Source of the DNA: JABWAJ01 sp046153985
GTDB taxonomy: Bacteria; Bacteroidota; Bacteroidia; Chitinophagales; Saprospiraceae
Reading direction: 5' to 3'
Assembly (NCBI GenBank): GCA_046153985.1
Contig: JBJXFD010000187.1
Location: forward strand, 1-64,000
DNA length: 64,000 bases
In this document: positions 26,671 to 35,501 of the stretch, piece by piece
Layout: the number at the start of each line of letters is the position of its first letter
How positions within the stretch are numbered: the first letter of the stretch is position 1
Notes under the pieces: generated by a model
What the model saw: only the letters and a program-made list of their open reading frames with translations
What the model was told of the DNA's origin: nothing
The model's database searches: none
Translations under genes and position numbers: made by a program

Positions 26671-27302
26671 ATTAATTCCCGTTCCGTTTTGCGGTACAAA
26701 CCCACATTGATCCAGCAGATCCAAAGCAGAAAGGAGACAAAGGTGATTTTTTGGACAACAGGCAAATAGACGAGCATGCCTTTGGTGTAATACAGGTAGT
26801 TGTTCAGCACGACCAGCAACATGTTCAGGATTCCAAACCAAAACAGCCCGAACCATTTGATTTTGTACAACCCGATGAATGTGCCTGCTACAGCAATCAG
26901 GCCAATAACAGATGCAACATACGTTATCGCATCGTGGAAATTGGTGAATAAAAAAATCGCAATCATCATGGAAAGGGTACCCGAAAGCTGAATGACCAGT
27001 CTGGAAAATTTGCTAAAGTGGATATACCTCGGAAAAAGGTACCAAAACAGGGAAAGGGAGAAACAGAGGATTGCCATACCCGTCAGCGCAATCGGCCTGC
27101 CGCCATTGTAGTGCCCGTTGATGGCGTGTTCATTAAGCAAATTGCACCAATAATTGTTGACCCAGCTGAACCCAATGGAGTGTTGGTCAATTTGGGAACC
27201 TCCCGGGTAATTCAAGGCTGCTGCGATGTAAAGCAGTACAAACAGGAGGATTCCGACCACGGGAGTCAATACCCAAAACCGGTTAATTTTTTTTCGTTTC
27301 AA
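26664..27302 (-). CDS. Six-TM hypothetical membrane protein
   Basis: 212 residues with about six hydrophobic helices (LTPVVGILLFVLLYIAAAL; ALTGMAILCFSLSLFWYLF; etc.). N-terminal Lys/Arg-rich, periplasmic loop with HSIGFSWVNNYWCNLLNE. The DUF998-like pattern is possible but not certain. AT-richer than the flanks. Upstream on the same strand is the SRPBCC membrane protein, 47 bp away, so perhaps one operon. Confidence 0.7.
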   Translation of the reverse strand: MKRKKINRFWVLTPVVGILLFVLLYIAAALNYPGGSQIDQHSIGFSWVNNYWCNLLNEHAINGHYNGGRPIALTGMAILCFSLSLFWYLFPRYIHFSKFSRLVIQLSGTLSMMIAIFLFTNFHDAITYVASVIGLIAVAGTFIGLYKIKWFGLFWFGILNMLLVVLNNYLYYTKGMLVYLPVVQKITFVSFLLWICWINVGLYRKTERELML

Positions 27303-27349
27303 TGATCTTAAATTACACTGAATGAATAACCTTTATAAAAAAGACAGTC

Positions 27350-28261
27350 CTATTCTCTGCCGTATTGTTGCATTAAATCGTTAGACAAATTGTCAAAAAC
27401 ATAGTCGTGTTCCTGGCGAATGCCTGATTTTTCAAGGGGTTCCCAATAAAATCTTGGGTTAAGAACAGAGGTATACGTGGTTATTCTCGTCAATTTGCAG
27501 TGATTTTCCCCAACTTTATCAAAATAGTAAATGGCTTCTTTGAACCCCAGCCAGGTTCTGCCTGTCAACTGGTAATCAATGACATCCATCCGCAATACTT
27601 TGCCCCGCTCCAGTTCTGTTATTTTTTCTATGATCTTCCCGCCTGAAAAATAGCAGGTTCGGATTCCTCCCACTTCCTCTTTTTCCAAAATACATTTCTC
27701 CGGAATCGGCAGGTCAAATTTCATTAGAAATGGCTTTTCTGCAATGAGGGTATCCACCGATTTTATCGCGTCGTACACTTGCTCCGGCGTATAAGCATAA
27801 ATTTTTTCAGTTTTCACTTCAATGATTTTCACTTCGCCTGAACTGATTTGCTTTTCGATGGGCATGCCAAACAAAACAATCACTAATGGTAAAATCAAAA
27901 CTTTTAAATCGTTGGTGGGTTTAAACACGCCATAAGCAATTAAAGCCTTATTTGCCCAAATGCCAAGAATTACCAGCGGGATGATGACTGGGATTGACAT
28001 TACCACACAAATCATGCCTTCCAATTGATTCAGATACAAAAAAATGAGGAAAGCGAGGATGGTAAAAATCATGCCAATAAAAGCCCATTTTTTAAAGGGC
28101 ATTGCGCCAATGGCCACGCCCAATGAAAAAGGCAGCAAAACAAACAAAATCCAACCGTAATTTGCGAGGCCGTAGTGCAGGAATGCAAACCCGATACCAA
28201 GGTAAAGTAGGGTCAGAAGGATGGTCAATTTGACGGTTCTGTCGCTCAGGATTTGGTTCAT
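27350..28261 (-). CDS. Membrane-anchored SRPBCC-like protein
   Basis: 303 residues: four to five transmembrane helices (about 10-145) followed by a soluble C-terminal domain (about 150-303) that looks like a START/SRPBCC ligand-binding fold (KTEKIYAYTPEQVYDAIKSVDTL; ELERGKVLRMDVIDYQLTGRTWLGFKEAIYYFDKVGENHCKLTRIT in parts). Probably binds a hydrophobic ligand at the membrane. The name is inferred from pattern; no catalytic residues can be assigned. Confidence 0.7.
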   Translation of the reverse strand: MNQILSDRTVKLTILLTLLYLGIGFAFLHYGLANYGWILFVLLPFSLGVAIGAMPFKKWAFIGMIFTILAFLIFLYLNQLEGMICVVMSIPVIIPLVILGIWANKALIAYGVFKPTNDLKVLILPLVIVLFGMPIEKQISSGEVKIIEVKTEKIYAYTPEQVYDAIKSVDTLIAEKPFLMKFDLPIPEKCILEKEEVGGIRTCYFSGGKIIEKITELERGKVLRMDVIDYQLTGRTWLGFKEAIYYFDKVGENHCKLTRITTYTSVLNPRFYWEPLEKSGIRQEHDYVFDNLSNDLMQQYGRE

Positions 28262-28654
28262 AAAACTTGGTGTCTAAATTTCTTAAAATCATGCTAAGAT
28301 ATCCGGTCAATTTGTCCAATCAATTTAAATATCCGGTACAGACTTGTCGGATGCAGGTCGTCCAGGGATATTTCATGATGTTTCTTGCTAAATGCACCGG
28401 ACATGCTGCACCGACCATTTATTAGTAGTTTCCTAACCTCTTCAATCTTAGTATAATAAACTGTTCCTTACCTTTGTTCAACAAATTTTTATAAAGATTA
28501 ACATATTCATCTATTGTAATGTTTAATTTCACAAAACTTAATATGGAAAAATTAAAAATACTGGATTCGATGAATACAGACCAGATCTTCATCGCATCAA
28601 TGATGGGTTCCAGGTATTTTTGATAATTGATTAAGATAGCTGATTCGGATCCAC
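28262..28654. other. AT-rich gap, no gene supported
   Basis: 393 bp between the SRPBCC gene and the DHOD-like stop. It holds only short frames, including a 26-codon ATG frame at 28543-28623 on +. I see no recognisable remnant, RNA or strong hairpin. Confidence 0.5.
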
Positions 28655-29644
28655 TTACTTCGCCCCCTCTAAAATCCGAATATAATTCGCCCGTTCATAA
28701 GCATCAGGGTCGGAAATATTAAACTGGTTCATGGCGCCTTTAAAAGCACTAATGGATTGGAATCCTTTCGCCGACATCCAGTTTCGCAAATCGTCATGCA
28801 TCGTTTCCAAATACCGGATTCCGTTTTTATACAAAGCAGAAGCCGTCATGGCAACATCGGCCCCGGCTAATAGATATTTGATCACTTCGTTTGCACTTTG
28901 CACGCCGGTCGTTGCAGCCAGCGACAAACGCAATTTCCCTGACAGGATGCCAATCCACAACAGCGGCAGGCGAATCTCTGAAGCATCGCTGTATTGAAGG
29001 TTGTGCAGCACTTTTAACGTCTTTATGTCAAAATCCGGCTGGTAAAACCGGTTGAATAAAACTAAGGCATCGGCGCCCGTTTCCTGCATTTGCAAAGCCG
29101 TATTGCCCATGGCGCTGAAATAAGGATTCAGCTTAACCGCAATAGGGATCTGCACCGTTTGCCGCACCAGGCGGATGATGTCTAAATACCGCTGCTCGAC
29201 CGATTCTCCGGTCAATCGAATATCTGCCGGGATATAAAAAATATTGATTTCCAGACCATCTGCACCTGCCTGTTCCATTTGATGGGCATAGTCTATCCAG
29301 CCCTCCGGAGTGATCCCGTTCAGGCTTGCGATGATCGGTATCTTCACCCGTTCTTTTGCCCGCCGGATGTTTTCTAAGTATTGAGCCGTTCCGACATGGT
29401 AATCCTCAATATCCGGGAAATAATCAGCCGCTTCCGCAAATACATTGCTGGTTGCCCGGATAACGGCTTCAAACCGGGCATTTTCTTTTTTGATTTGTTC
29501 TTCAAACATGGAAAACAAAACAACGGCTCCGGCGCCTGAATCTTCCATTTGCAGGATATTGTCAGTTTTTTCAGACAAGGTACTGGCTGAAACAACGATG
29601 GGCGAATGCAGTTTCAAACCCATATAAGTTGTGTCGAGGTTCAT
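28655..29644 (-). CDS. Dihydroorotate dehydrogenase-like flavoprotein
   Basis: 329-residue FMN TIM-barrel protein of the DHOD/PreA superfamily: MNLDTTYMGLKLHSPIVVSAS, IIASLNGITPEGWIDYA, GADGLEINIFY, IPIAVKLNPYF, and LAATTGVQSANEVIKYLLAGADVAMTAS (FMN phosphate site). The usual DHOD catalytic Cys or Ser loop is not apparent, and it sits in a PFOR operon rather than with pyr genes, so a role in ferredoxin-linked redox is more likely than pyrimidine synthesis. Starts 18 nt after nifJ's stop on the same strand. Confidence 0.88.
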   Translation of the reverse strand: MNLDTTYMGLKLHSPIVVSASTLSEKTDNILQMEDSGAGAVVLFSMFEEQIKKENARFEAVIRATSNVFAEAADYFPDIEDYHVGTAQYLENIRRAKERVKIPIIASLNGITPEGWIDYAHQMEQAGADGLEINIFYIPADIRLTGESVEQRYLDIIRLVRQTVQIPIAVKLNPYFSAMGNTALQMQETGADALVLFNRFYQPDFDIKTLKVLHNLQYSDASEIRLPLLWIGILSGKLRLSLAATTGVQSANEVIKYLLAGADVAMTASALYKNGIRYLETMHDDLRNWMSAKGFQSISAFKGAMNQFNISDPDAYERANYIRILEGAK

Positions 29645-29662
29645 GAACTTCTTTTTTTTAGC

Positions 29663-32600
29663 TTAAAAAATGGGTTGAAAAGCATCCGCACCGGAAGTGG
29701 CCATCCCCTCGTATGTTTTCCAGCGCAAGTCAACAATTTCCTGCGCCAGCGTCATCAATTTTTCCGCCTCGTCCGGATTGGTCAGGTTCAGCACTTTATA
29801 CCGCAATTCGTTGTAGGCGTAATCCTTCAGCGTAATCATTGGTCGTGGCGAATCCAGCACAAAAGGGTTGCGGTTATTTTTGCGCAATACCGGATTGTAG
29901 CGGATCAACGGCCAATAACCGCTGGCTACAGCGAGGTCTTGCTGATTCATCCCTTTTTCCATGTCAATGCCGTGGGCGATGCAATGGCTGTACGCTAAAA
30001 TGATGGAAGGGCCGTCGTAAGCTTCCGCTTCGCGCATGGCCAAAAGGGTTTGCTGGGGATTAGCGCCCATTGCCACTTGCGCCACGTACACGTTGCCGTA
30101 AGAAATGACTTGAAGCGCCAGGTCTTTTTTGCCAACCCGTTTCCCTGCTGCCGCAAACTTCGCCGTAGCAGCCGTCGGGGTCGCTTTGGACATTTGTCCG
30201 CCGGTATTGGAATACACTTCTGTGTCCAATACTAAGATATTGATGTTGCGGCCGCTCGCCATTGCGTGGTCGAGGCCTCCGGCGCCGATGTCATAAGCCC
30301 AGCCGTCGCCGCCAACGAGCCAAACACTCCGGTGAACGAGTTGATCTGCGAGGGACAACAAATGACGGGCAAGGCTGGAATCTATGCTTGCTAAACGCGA
30401 TTTCAGTGCGGAAACCCGCAAGCGCTGCGCTGCAATTTCAGATTCCAATTTTTGCGGCGATTCAATCAAATCCCGGACAAAATCCACCCCCAATTCCGGT
30501 TCCAACTGCCGCAGCAAGTCGTGCGCCATGGACATATGTTTGTCGGCAGTCAGGCGCATGCCCAACCCAAATTCTGCATTGTCTTCAAAAAGAGAATTCG
30601 ACCAGGCGGGGCCTTTCCCAGCGCCATTGACCGTCCAGGGCGTCGTGGGCAGGTTGCCGCCGTAGATGGAAGAACAGCCGGTCGCATTGGCCACAATCAG
30701 CCGGTCGCCAAAGAGCTGGGTCAGCAGCCGGATATAGGGCGTTTCGCCACAACCTGCACAAGCGCCTGAAAATTCAAATAATGGCTCCAGAAACTGCGCG
30801 CCATGCACCATGGAGAAGTTGACTTCGGCCCGGACATTAACCGGAATCTGTTCAAAATAGTGGATATTTTCGCGACCCTGCTCCAGCAAAGGCGCTTTGT
30901 CTTTTAAGTTAATGGCTTTTTCGCTGCGATCGGCAGGATTCGTTGCCGGGCAAACCTCTACACAAAGGTTACAACCCGTACAGTCTTCAAGGTAGACCTG
31001 CAGGGTATACCTGGTTTCAGGAAAACCGCGGGCGTTGATGGGCGCCGACCCGAAGCCTTCGGGAGCCTGTTGTAACAAATCTTCATGGTAGAATTTTGCG
31101 CGGATCACGCTATGCGGGCACACAAAACTGCAATTGCCGCATTGAATACAGAGGTCTGGTTCCCAACAGGCAACAAGGTCCGAAATGTTTCTTTTTTCCC
31201 ATTTGGTGGTGCCGCTGGGATAGGTGCCGTCAATGGGCATTGCGCTGACGGGCAGTTCATCGCCGTGCCCCGCCATCATTTTTCCGATCACTTCCCGCAC
31301 AAACAGGGGGGCAGCATCCGGCACGACCGGCAAAAAGTCAGTGGTGGCATGGGCGGCTTGGGGGATGGTCACTTCAAACAGGTTTTCCAGGGTTTGGTCA
31401 ACCGCCTGGTAATTTTTTTCAATGACCGCTTTTCCCTTTTTATAGTACGTTTTTTCAATGGCTTTTTTGATGTGGCCGATCGCTTCTTCGCGTGGGAGCA
31501 CGCCCGAAAGCGCAAAAAAACAGGTTTGCATGATGGTGTTGATCCGGCCAGCCATTCCGGTTTCGCGGGCAACTTCGGTTGCATCAATCACGTAGAACCG
31601 TATCTTTTTGTTGATAATCTCTTTTTGAACAGACAACGGCAGTTGGTCCCAAACCGTCTCCCGGTCGTAAGGGCTATTCAGCAGGAAAGTAGCGCCCTGG
31701 CAGGCTAATGGCAACATTTCTACTTTATCCAAAAAATTGAACTGGTGGCAAGCGATGAAATCCGCCTGGGCAATCAAATACGGTGCGCGGATGGGTTCGG
31801 GGCCGAAGCGCAGGTGAGAAACTGTGCGGGCGCCCGATTTTTTAGAATCGTAGACAAAATAGCCCTGTGCAAACAACGGGGTGTTTTCTCCAATAATTTT
31901 GATGCTGTTTTTGTTGGCGCCGACCGTCCCGTCAGCTCCCAATCCGAAAAACAGCGCCTGGCGCCATCCGGATTCATCCAAGGAAAAATAAGGGTCAATG
32001 TCTAAACTGGTAAAGCCGATATCATCTGTGATGCCGATGGTGAAGTGGTTTTTGGGCTGTTCTTTCTTCATTTCGTCAAAAATGGCTTTCACCATAGCCG
32101 GAGTAAATTCCTTTGAAGAGAGGCCGTATCGTCCGCCGGTGACTTTGGGCAAGTGCGACATTTTGCCCTGGTTGAAGGCTTCTACCAGCGTGGTGACGAT
32201 GTCCTGATACATGGGTTCACCGGAAGCACCGGGTTCTTTTGTTCGGTCCAATACGCTGATCGCCTGAACGGTGGTGGGCAAAACAGCTAAAAAATGATCC
32301 ATTGAAAAAGGCCGGAATAACCGAACCTGGACCACGCCAACTTTTTCACCGCCCGCCTGAAGGAACTTGACGGTTTCCGCCACCGTTTCGCCGCCGGAAC
32401 CCATGATAACGAGGACGCGCGTGGCCTCCGGATCGCCTGAATAATCAAAAGGTCGGTAATGCCTTCCGGTTAGTCCGCCGAATTTTTTCATCACCTCCGA
32501 TACGATATCCGGGGTGCGCGCATAAAACGGATTGACCGTTTCTCTACCCTGAAAATAAACATCCGGATTCTGTGCGGTTCCGCGAATAAATGGGTTGTCG

Positions 32601-33238
32601 GGGCTCAGGCCTCTTTTCCGATGTGCAAAAACAAGTTCGTCGCTGATCATGGCGCGGATAATTTCATCCGGAATCATGAATATCTTATTCACTTCGTGGG
32701 AAGTGCGGAAACCGTCAAAAAAATGGATGAACGGGATGCGTGCCGCTAAGGTAGAAGCCTGGGCGATCAGCGCCATGTCGTGCGCCTCCTGCACACTGGC
32801 AGCAGCCAGCATGGCAAAGCCGGTAGACCGTGCAGCCATCACGTCCTGGTGATCGCCAAAGATGGACAACCCCTGCGCTGCTAAGGAGCGCGCAGCAACC
32901 TGAATCACAGCCGAAGTCAATTCACCTGCAATCTTGTACATATTGGGCAGCATAAGCATCAAACCCTGAGATGCGGTGAACGTGGTCGTCATCGCGCCCG
33001 TTTGCAAAGCGCCGTGAACGGTTCCGGCGGCGCCGCCTTCGCTTTGCATTTCAATGATTTCCGGCACGGCGCCCCAGATGTTTTTTATGCCTTTTGCTGA
33101 CCATTCGTCCGCCAATTCCGCCATCGTAGAAGAAGGTGTGATGGGGTAAATGGCGCAAACTTCATTGACACGGTAAGCGATATGAGCAGTGGCTTCGTTG
33201 CCATCAAGGGTTGCTACAGTTATTTTTTGATTGGACAT
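29663..33238 (-). CDS. nifJ: Pyruvate:ferredoxin (flavodoxin) oxidoreductase
   Basis: 1191 residues, the normal single-chain PFOR length. Catalyses oxidative decarboxylation of pyruvate to acetyl-CoA with reduction of ferredoxin. Visible: PP domain I (NEVCAIYPITPSSTMAELAD), domain III CoA region, two 4Fe-4S motifs (C697-C707 in CIQCGNCSFVC; C753-C763 in CTGCNLCVEVC), the third cluster ligands in CAGCGE (C827, C830) and ATGCSS (C855), and the TPP segment GGDGWAYDIGAGG (about 980). All cluster ligands intact. Middle gene of a three-gene operon (14 and 18 nt spacers). Confidence 0.97.
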   Translation of the reverse strand: MSNQKITVATLDGNEATAHIAYRVNEVCAIYPITPSSTMAELADEWSAKGIKNIWGAVPEIIEMQSEGGAAGTVHGALQTGAMTTTFTASQGLMLMLPNMYKIAGELTSAVIQVAARSLAAQGLSIFGDHQDVMAARSTGFAMLAAASVQEAHDMALIAQASTLAARIPFIHFFDGFRTSHEVNKIFMIPDEIIRAMISDELVFAHRKRGLSPDNPFIRGTAQNPDVYFQGRETVNPFYARTPDIVSEVMKKFGGLTGRHYRPFDYSGDPEATRVLVIMGSGGETVAETVKFLQAGGEKVGVVQVRLFRPFSMDHFLAVLPTTVQAISVLDRTKEPGASGEPMYQDIVTTLVEAFNQGKMSHLPKVTGGRYGLSSKEFTPAMVKAIFDEMKKEQPKNHFTIGITDDIGFTSLDIDPYFSLDESGWRQALFFGLGADGTVGANKNSIKIIGENTPLFAQGYFVYDSKKSGARTVSHLRFGPEPIRAPYLIAQADFIACHQFNFLDKVEMLPLACQGATFLLNSPYDRETVWDQLPLSVQKEIINKKIRFYVIDATEVARETGMAGRINTIMQTCFFALSGVLPREEAIGHIKKAIEKTYYKKGKAVIEKNYQAVDQTLENLFEVTIPQAAHATTDFLPVVPDAAPLFVREVIGKMMAGHGDELPVSAMPIDGTYPSGTTKWEKRNISDLVACWEPDLCIQCGNCSFVCPHSVIRAKFYHEDLLQQAPEGFGSAPINARGFPETRYTLQVYLEDCTGCNLCVEVCPATNPADRSEKAINLKDKAPLLEQGRENIHYFEQIPVNVRAEVNFSMVHGAQFLEPLFEFSGACAGCGETPYIRLLTQLFGDRLIVANATGCSSIYGGNLPTTPWTVNGAGKGPAWSNSLFEDNAEFGLGMRLTADKHMSMAHDLLRQLEPELGVDFVRDLIESPQKLESEIAAQRLRVSALKSRLASIDSSLARHLLSLADQLVHRSVWLVGGDGWAYDIGAGGLDHAMASGRNINILVLDTEVYSNTGGQMSKATPTAATAKFAAAGKRVGKKDLALQVISYGNVYVAQVAMGANPQQTLLAMREAEAYDGPSIILAYSHCIAHGIDMEKGMNQQDLAVASGYWPLIRYNPVLRKNNRNPFVLDSPRPMITLKDYAYNELRYKVLNLTNPDEAEKLMTLAQEIVDLRWKTYEGMATSGADAFQPIF

Positions 33239-33252
33239 GGTAAATACACTTT

Positions 33253-34941
33253 TTAGATACTTTCAAGGGTCATTTCGATGGCGTGGCAGGGACACTGCTC
33301 AAAACAAACTGCACAGCCGGTGCACAAGTCGTAGTTAAAAAGATAGCGCTGGCCAGGCCCCAGTTTGATGACAGCATCCTCCGGGCACGCGCCGAAACAG
33401 CCGTCGCATTCAAAGCAATTGCCGCAGGAAAAACAACGTGCTGCTTCATTCCGGGCTGCTTTTTCAGACAGGCCGCCGACGATCTCCGAAAAATCTTTAG
33501 TGGCAGTCTCCAGATCAAGGTGGGGTTGCGCCTGAACGGGCGCTTCGGTCCGGTACCACACGTGCAGTTTTTCAAACCCTGCAATCGGTTTTTTTTCAGG
33601 TTTCACATAAGGCGTTTCTTCTAAAAAACTGTGGATAAACCGGGCCGCCTTTTTTCCGTGCCCTACAGCAATGGTGACGCTTCTTTCGCCCGGAACCACA
33701 TCGCCTCCCGCAAAAACACCGGCGCAGCTCGTCATCATATCGGAACCTACGACCACGGTGCCATCTTCTTTAATCGCCATACCGGGCGCCTTTTTCAGAA
33801 AATCCGTGTCAGTGTCCTGTCCAAGCGCGAGGATCAGGGAATCGGCTTCTAAGGTTTCAACTTCGCCGGTAGGAACGGGCTTGCCGTTTTCAATGCGCAT
33901 GACCTCCACGGTAAAAGATTGCTGGTCAATGCTTTTTATGGTGCGCAACCAATGTATTTTTACGCCTTCGCTCAGGGCTTCGGCTGCTTCAAAATCATGA
34001 GCCGGCATGTGCTCGCGGTCGCGGCGGTAGATGATCAGGGCTTCTTCTGCGCCTAAGCGTTTGGCAATGCGCGCTGCGTCCATAGCGGTGTTTCCGCCGC
34101 CATAAACGGCAACTCTGCGGCCTATTTTGGGCGCCAGGCCGAGTTCGACATCCCGGATAAAGCTCACTGCATCAAAGATCTGGCCGGCATCGCGCGCCGG
34201 GATGTCGGTCTTTTTTCCAATATGTGCCCCGATGGCAACAAATACCGCATCAAAATTCCCGGCTTCCTTTTCGTGCAGGATGTCTTCTACTTTGTAGTTC
34301 AACCGGATTTTGACGCCCATTTTTTCGATGCGAAAAATTTCTGCCATCAGGATATTCCGCGGCAAGCGGTAGGCCGGGATGCCAAAATGCATCATCCCGC
34401 CAGGTAGCGGGCCTGCTTCGAAAATCTCTACCTCGTGTTTCAGCCTTCGCAGGTGGTAGGCTGCAGACAGCCCGCTGGGCCCGGCGCCAACGACCAAAAC
34501 CCTTTTTCCGGTAGTCCCGACAATGGGTTCAAATTCCCAGTCTTTTTCTATCGCCAGGTCTCCCAAAAAGCGTTCGACGGCGTGAATGCTGACCGGACTG
34601 TCCACCTGAGTCCGGTTGCAATTGCTTTCACAGGGGTGATAACAAACCCGCCCGTGTATGGCCGGCATAGGATTTTCCTCGACCAGCTTTTGCCAGGCTT
34701 TCCGGTGTTTTCCAGCCACGACCAAAGCCAGCCAGGCCTGTATGTTTTCCCCGGCGGGACAGGCATTGTTGCAAGGGGGGAGGAGGTCGGTATAGACTGG
34801 CTTTTGTTTGCGGAGTGGGCCGGTGCCATCTGCGTGGCTGCGCAGGTCCGGCGTGGATGTTAAATCGTTGAAGTGCTGCAGCATGATCAAGTCCTTTATT
34901 TGCCGCAAGGTGGCTTCTTTTTTTTCAGATGGGAATGACAA
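33253..34941 (-). CDS. GltD-like NAD(P)H flavoprotein with 4Fe-4S centres
   Basis: 562 residues in the glutamate-synthase small-subunit superfamily. N-terminal Cys-rich 4Fe-4S domain (CNNACPAGENIQ, CYHPCESNCNR; 57-108), FAD motif VVGAGPSGLSAAYHLRR (about 150-166), NAD(P) motif YGGGNTAMDAARIAKRLG, FAGGDV near 400, and a C-terminal dicluster ferredoxin (CGNCFECDGCFGACPEDAV, CTGCAVCFEQCPCHAIE). It likely moves electrons between NAD(P)H and ferredoxin for the PFOR behind it. The first start is TTG; an ATG at 34884 would give a 543-residue form. Confidence 0.9.
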   Translation of the reverse strand: MSFPSEKKEATLRQIKDLIMLQHFNDLTSTPDLRSHADGTGPLRKQKPVYTDLLPPCNNACPAGENIQAWLALVVAGKHRKAWQKLVEENPMPAIHGRVCYHPCESNCNRTQVDSPVSIHAVERFLGDLAIEKDWEFEPIVGTTGKRVLVVGAGPSGLSAAYHLRRLKHEVEIFEAGPLPGGMMHFGIPAYRLPRNILMAEIFRIEKMGVKIRLNYKVEDILHEKEAGNFDAVFVAIGAHIGKKTDIPARDAGQIFDAVSFIRDVELGLAPKIGRRVAVYGGGNTAMDAARIAKRLGAEEALIIYRRDREHMPAHDFEAAEALSEGVKIHWLRTIKSIDQQSFTVEVMRIENGKPVPTGEVETLEADSLILALGQDTDTDFLKKAPGMAIKEDGTVVVGSDMMTSCAGVFAGGDVVPGERSVTIAVGHGKKAARFIHSFLEETPYVKPEKKPIAGFEKLHVWYRTEAPVQAQPHLDLETATKDFSEIVGGLSEKAARNEAARCFSCGNCFECDGCFGACPEDAVIKLGPGQRYLFNYDLCTGCAVCFEQCPCHAIEMTLESI

Positions 34942-35036
34942 ATCTCAATGGTGTGGGAGATGTAGATCAGTTGGTATGATGTTTCGTAGTCATAGGTTCT
35001 TCTCTGCCTGGCGGGGGAAATCAGCAAATCATGTAA

Positions 35037-35162
35037 CTCTTATCTGGGGTTTTGAACATGCTCTTAAGCGTATTACCGGATCTTGAAAAAGGAATTTACC
35101 TGATTACCCTTCAATCTGAGGGTAATTTTGAACATAAAACATTCAAATACATTGTCATATAG
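35037..35162 (+). pseudogene. Decayed 3' end of a T9SS type A protein gene
   Basis: Reading 35070-35162 gives 30 residues (VLPDLEKGIYLITLQS..) and a stop, 24 of 30 identical to the C-terminus of the T9SS protein that starts 340 bp downstream (ALPDLEKGMYLITLQS..KTFKYIVI). Homology weakly extends to about 35037, where an in-frame stop occurs just upstream. About ten of the codon differences are synonymous, so the copy was under selection before loss. No promoter or start remains. Confidence 0.8.
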
Positions 35163-35501
35163 AAAAGGGGCAGTAAAAAAAATAAAAATTTTTTCAATAG
35201 CGGGCGACCCATAAATAGATTTATCCCAGGGGGTATATTCTGTTCACTATCAGGATTTAACCTAAGTGATCTGTGTATAACGATCTGAAAATCATATTAG
35301 TAACATTCGGAAGGTGACCAAATCATGACAATCGTTTTGTGAACCTTCCCTGCGGTATTTAGTTGTGCTTTCGATTTTGCGCAACCGGCAGGTGAAACTT
35401 GCAAACGGTGCAATACTTCCGGGATAGCGCAAAATTTACCAGCGCTGAGCTGATTTATCTTTTTGTCTGGTAATTATTCAAAATCGCTATTGAATTTTCG
35501 C

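Noticed and set aside
28543..28623. 26-codon ATG frame in the AT-rich gap (MEKLKILDSMNTDQIF..)
   Set aside because: Too short, no homologous neighbour and no clear ribosome site; plausible by chance in AT-rich DNA.
28655..29644. Naming the DHOD-like gene pyrD
   Set aside because: Operon with PFOR and lack of a clear catalytic base make pyrimidine synthesis doubtful.
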